Shown: piece by piece, positions 59,210 to 60,802 of the stretch
Layout of the letters: every line of letters starts with the position of its first letter
Position numbering within the stretch: position 1 is the first letter of the stretch
Source: an uncultured Oscillospiraceae bacterium
GTDB lineage: Bacteria > Bacillota > Clostridia > Oscillospirales > Oscillospiraceae
Direction: 5' to 3'
Assembly: GCA_934572325.1 (NCBI GenBank)
Contig: CAKTKT010000003.1
Span: 1 to 60,802 of the forward strand
DNA: 60,802 bases
The notes under the pieces: generated by a model
The model's database searches: none
Told to the model about the DNA's origin: nothing
The model's input: the letters and a program-made list of their open reading frames with translations, nothing else
Made by a program: the position numbers and the translations under genes

Positions 59210-59238
59210 TTGATATTGGCGGGGAAATGTGCTAAATT
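59210..59238 (+). promoter_or_regulatory. Promoter of hup
   Basis: TTGATA (59210-59215) and TAAATT (59233-59238) are 17 bp apart. The leader of about 110 nt contains a GCGGCTT/AAGCCGC stem and a CTGCC/GGCAG stem. Confidence 0.6.
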
Positions 59239-59355
59239 CTACGTGCGGCTTTTGGTGGAGCCTCAAGCCGCATAAGAAAATGAGTATTCTGCCGGATTTT
59301 CGGGCAGACTCATCATATCATGGCAGATGCCATATATTTTTAGGAGGAATATGTA

Positions 59356-59631
59356 ATGAATAAGACCGAACTCATTGCTGCTGTTGCAGAAAAGGCCGGT
59401 ATGTCCAAGAAGGACAGCGAGAAGGCGATCAACGCCGTTTTTGAGTCTATCACCGCAGCCCTCGCCGAGGGTGACAAGGTGCAGCTCGTCGGCTTCGGCA
59501 CCTTTGACGTCAAGGAGCGCGGCGCCCGCATCGGACGCAACCCCAGAACCAAGGAAGAGATCGAGATCCCCGCAAGCCGCGTCCCCTCTTTCAAGGTCGG
59601 CAAGGCGCTCAAGGACGCAGTCGCAAAGTAA
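59356..59631 (+). CDS. hup: DNA-binding protein HU
   Basis: The 91-residue histone-like protein starts MNKTELIAAVAEKAGMSKKD and carries the DNA-binding arm signature GFGTFDVKERGARIGRNPRT. It compacts DNA as a dimer. TAGGAGG precedes ATG 59356. It is followed by rqcP, a conserved Firmicutes pair. Confidence 0.97.
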   Translation: MNKTELIAAVAEKAGMSKKDSEKAINAVFESITAALAEGDKVQLVGFGTFDVKERGARIGRNPRTKEEIEIPASRVPSFKVGKALKDAVAK

Positions 59632-59703
59632 GCAGGAAGCTTTCTGCCAGCAGCGAGGTTGAAAAATCCCGCTGCTGTTTTTTATAGTACACGGGTGAAA
59701 AAT

Positions 59704-59946
59704 ATGAGACTGGATAAATACCTCAAGGTTTCCCGCCTGATAAAGCGGCGCAGCGTGGCGAACGAGGCCTGCGACGGCAGCAGAGTAAGCGTCAACGGCA
59801 GACAGGCTAAGGCGAGCTATCAGGTCAAGGTGGGCGACGTTATAGAGATCGCCTTCGGGCAGCGCACGCTGCGCGTGGAGGTCACGCAGATAAGCGAGAC
59901 CGCCAACAAGGCGGACGCCCCTGCAATGTACAGGGAAATAGAGTGA
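59704..59946 (+). CDS. rqcP: S4-domain RNA-binding protein RqcP
   Basis: The 80-residue S4 protein reads MRLDKYLKVSRLIKRRSVAN, then ACDGSRVSVNGRQAKASYQV and VGDVIEIAFGQRTLRVEV. RqcP (YabO) binds stalled 50S subunits and helps RqcH add alanine tails. ATG 59704 fits the usual family length; the frame runs 15 codons further without a site. It is immediately downstream of hup. Confidence 0.93.
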   Translation: MRLDKYLKVSRLIKRRSVANEACDGSRVSVNGRQAKASYQVKVGDVIEIAFGQRTLRVEVTQISETANKADAPAMYREIE

Positions 59947-59949
59947 AAA

Positions 59950-59981
59950 AAAAACAGCCTCCCGCGGCGAGCGGGAGGCTG
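59950..59981 (-). terminator. Terminator of the P-loop gene
   Basis: CAGCCTCCCGC pairs with GCGGGAGGCTG around 5 nt. Nine T's follow on the minus strand. Confidence 0.9.
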
Positions 59982-59999
59982 CTTGCGTATATGGTAATA

Positions 60000-60413
60000 T
60001 CAGAGCACGAATTTTTTCAGCGCTTCGGGAACGGTCTCGGGGTCGGCGGAGATGCTGATGAAAAACTCTATCTTCTCCGCCTCGGAGAAGCCGTCGAGCC
60101 AGGAGACGAACGCCGCGAGCGCAGCCTCCGACTTGTCGCCGACGAGCTTGTAGAAATTATCTATGTAAAAATGCGTAATGTCGTAATTGCCGGCATGGAT
60201 GCCGCAGATGAGCCCCTTGAGGAACTCATACGTGCCGATGTCATAAGCGCCCGCGTCTATAAGACGCGCCTGATAGGGGATGTCATAGGTGAGCTTGCGT
60301 TCTTTTTCGATGACAACGACGTCGCCGTTGCCCTCGTCCACTGCCTTGCGAACAAGGTCAACCAGTTTCTTCGTCTTTCCGAAGCCCTTCAGCCCCATAA
60401 TTAGCTTGACCAT
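60000..60413 (-). CDS. Small P-loop protein (PilT-like annotation)
   Basis: The 137-residue protein has a Walker A-like motif in MGLKGFGKTKKLVDLV near the N-terminus, with no clear nuclease motif. Similar proteins are labelled twitching motility PilT-like, but it is too short to be PilT. I chose ATG 60413 because GGGAG lies 10 nt upstream. It ends at a T-rich terminator. The function is unknown. Confidence 0.7.
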   Translation of the reverse strand: MVKLIMGLKGFGKTKKLVDLVRKAVDEGNGDVVVIEKERKLTYDIPYQARLIDAGAYDIGTYEFLKGLICGIHAGNYDITHFYIDNFYKLVGDKSEAALAAFVSWLDGFSEAEKIEFFISISADPETVPEALKKFVL

Positions 60414-60499
60414 TTTGACCACGCTCCCTTTCGTTATTAGATTTGATGTTTTTGACGGACGCGACTTTTCGGACGCTGCCCTTTCTTCTTTATACCCAG

Positions 60500-60528
60500 C
60501 ATATCATTTTTTAGCGAAAAGGGCAATA
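60500..60528 (-). promoter_or_regulatory. Promoter of the P-loop gene
   Basis: On the minus strand, TTGCCC and TATGCT are 17 bp apart within about 60500-60528. Confidence 0.5.
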
Positions 60529-60626
60529 GGGGAGTTGTTAAATTTGTTTTACAAAACACAACAGACGAGCGCGGCGAGGCTTTAGACATTTTGGCGAAAT
60601 TGCATAGAAAAAGTACTGATATTTTC

Positions 60627-60655
60627 TTGACGCGGCGGGCACAATGTGTTAACAT
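60627..60655 (+). promoter_or_regulatory. Promoter of the last gene
   Basis: TTGACG and TAACAT are 17 bp apart near 60628-60656. A GTATGCGC/GCGCATAC hairpin (60685-60706) lies in the leader. I see nothing else in the 60414-60740 gap. Confidence 0.5.
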
Positions 60656-60740
60656 TTTGGTAAGCGTACTTTGAACAGGTGTCGGTATGCGCGGTAAGGC
60701 GCATACGCAGGCTACCAATAAAATAAAAGAGGTGTATCGC

Positions 60741-60802
60741 TTGAAAGACCTAAAGCATCTTATCTACTTTGAGAATCTGCTTCAGGATGCGCAGAACGAG
60801 CT
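60741..60802 (+). CDS. Probable 2-hydroxyacyl-CoA dehydratase (5' end only)
   Basis: Only the first 20 residues are in the window (starting TTG 60741, MKDLKHLIYFENLLQDAQNE). I recall this N-terminus from 2-hydroxyacyl-CoA dehydratase-family proteins of Clostridia, which need an iron-sulfur activator. AGAGGTG lies upstream. The product should be confirmed with the following sequence. Confidence 0.55.
   Translation, partial: MKDLKHLIYFENLLQDAQNE

Noticed and set aside
1..60802. tRNA, rRNA, integrase or transposase genes
   Set aside because: I searched the intergenic spaces by eye for cloverleaf or catalytic motifs and found none.

Overview
The window is a chromosomal segment from a bacterium of the phylum Bacillota, class Clostridia. 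I think a gut Oscillospirales-type organism is most likely (inference). The reasons are strong AGGAGG-type ribosome binding sites, TTG starts, clear sigma-A promoters (TTGACA and TATAAT 16-17 bp apart), high GC coding sequence, a heterodisulfide-free NfnAB pair, AddAB instead of RecBCD, an HU gene followed by rqcP, a SpoVB-like flippase, and a lysine riboswitch in front of an NhaC-type transporter. I saw no tRNA, rRNA, CRISPR array, integrase or transposase gene.

Layout. 1-6.3 kb: nfnAB electron-bifurcating transhydrogenase, a HerA-like ATPase (minus), cdsA and a diacylglycerol-kinase-family lipid kinase. 6.4-6.65 kb: first copy of a 239-bp inverted-repeat element. 6.6-16.2 kb: DegV, a two-component system, an Ig-like lipoprotein behind an ECF-type promoter, rfbA-rfbB (minus), two CobW-type GTPases (the second carrying a DUF1980-like tail) and a HAD phosphatase. 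16.3-21 kb: an APC permease with a palindromic operator, then glgB-threonine dehydratase on the minus strand. 21-28 kb: small unknown proteins, a membrane-anchored MerR regulator, a ribbon-helix-helix protein, TetR, a 268-bp inverted-repeat element, and a GntR regulator divergent from a two-gene flavin/iron-sulfur redox operon with matching operators. 28-34 kb: cell-surface genes (LysM, solute-binding lipoprotein, SH3), the second copy of the 239-bp element, and a BlaI - M56 peptidase - secreted peptide operon set in AT-rich DNA.

34-42.7 kb: cupin and LUD proteins divergent from an iron alcohol dehydrogenase and a membrane-bound XRE regulator, a second DegV, a PurN-like protein with altered active-site residues, a phosphatase-acetyltransferase fusion overlapping a metallophosphoesterase, a DUF378 protein, a candidate small RNA and a YwaF-like membrane protein. 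42.75-46 kb: lysine riboswitch, lysine transporter and ClC channel. 46-54.1 kb: NlpC/P60 lipoprotein, addB-addA and rpmE. 54.2-60.8 kb: a large membrane glycosyltransferase-like protein, a COG2509-type flavoprotein with a structured leader, a MurJ/SpoVB-family flippase, hup-rqcP, a P-loop protein and the start of a probable 2-hydroxyacyl-CoA dehydratase.

Most genes are ordinary housekeeping. The most unusual material is a set of short, gene-free, terminally inverted-repeat elements. Two 239-bp copies are 98.7% identical by my hand alignment. A different 268-bp element shares a hairpin core with them. The next most interesting items are the GntR-controlled redox operon, the CobW-DUF1980 fusion, the PurN-like protein lacking the catalytic triad, and the BlaI-M56-peptide cassette.
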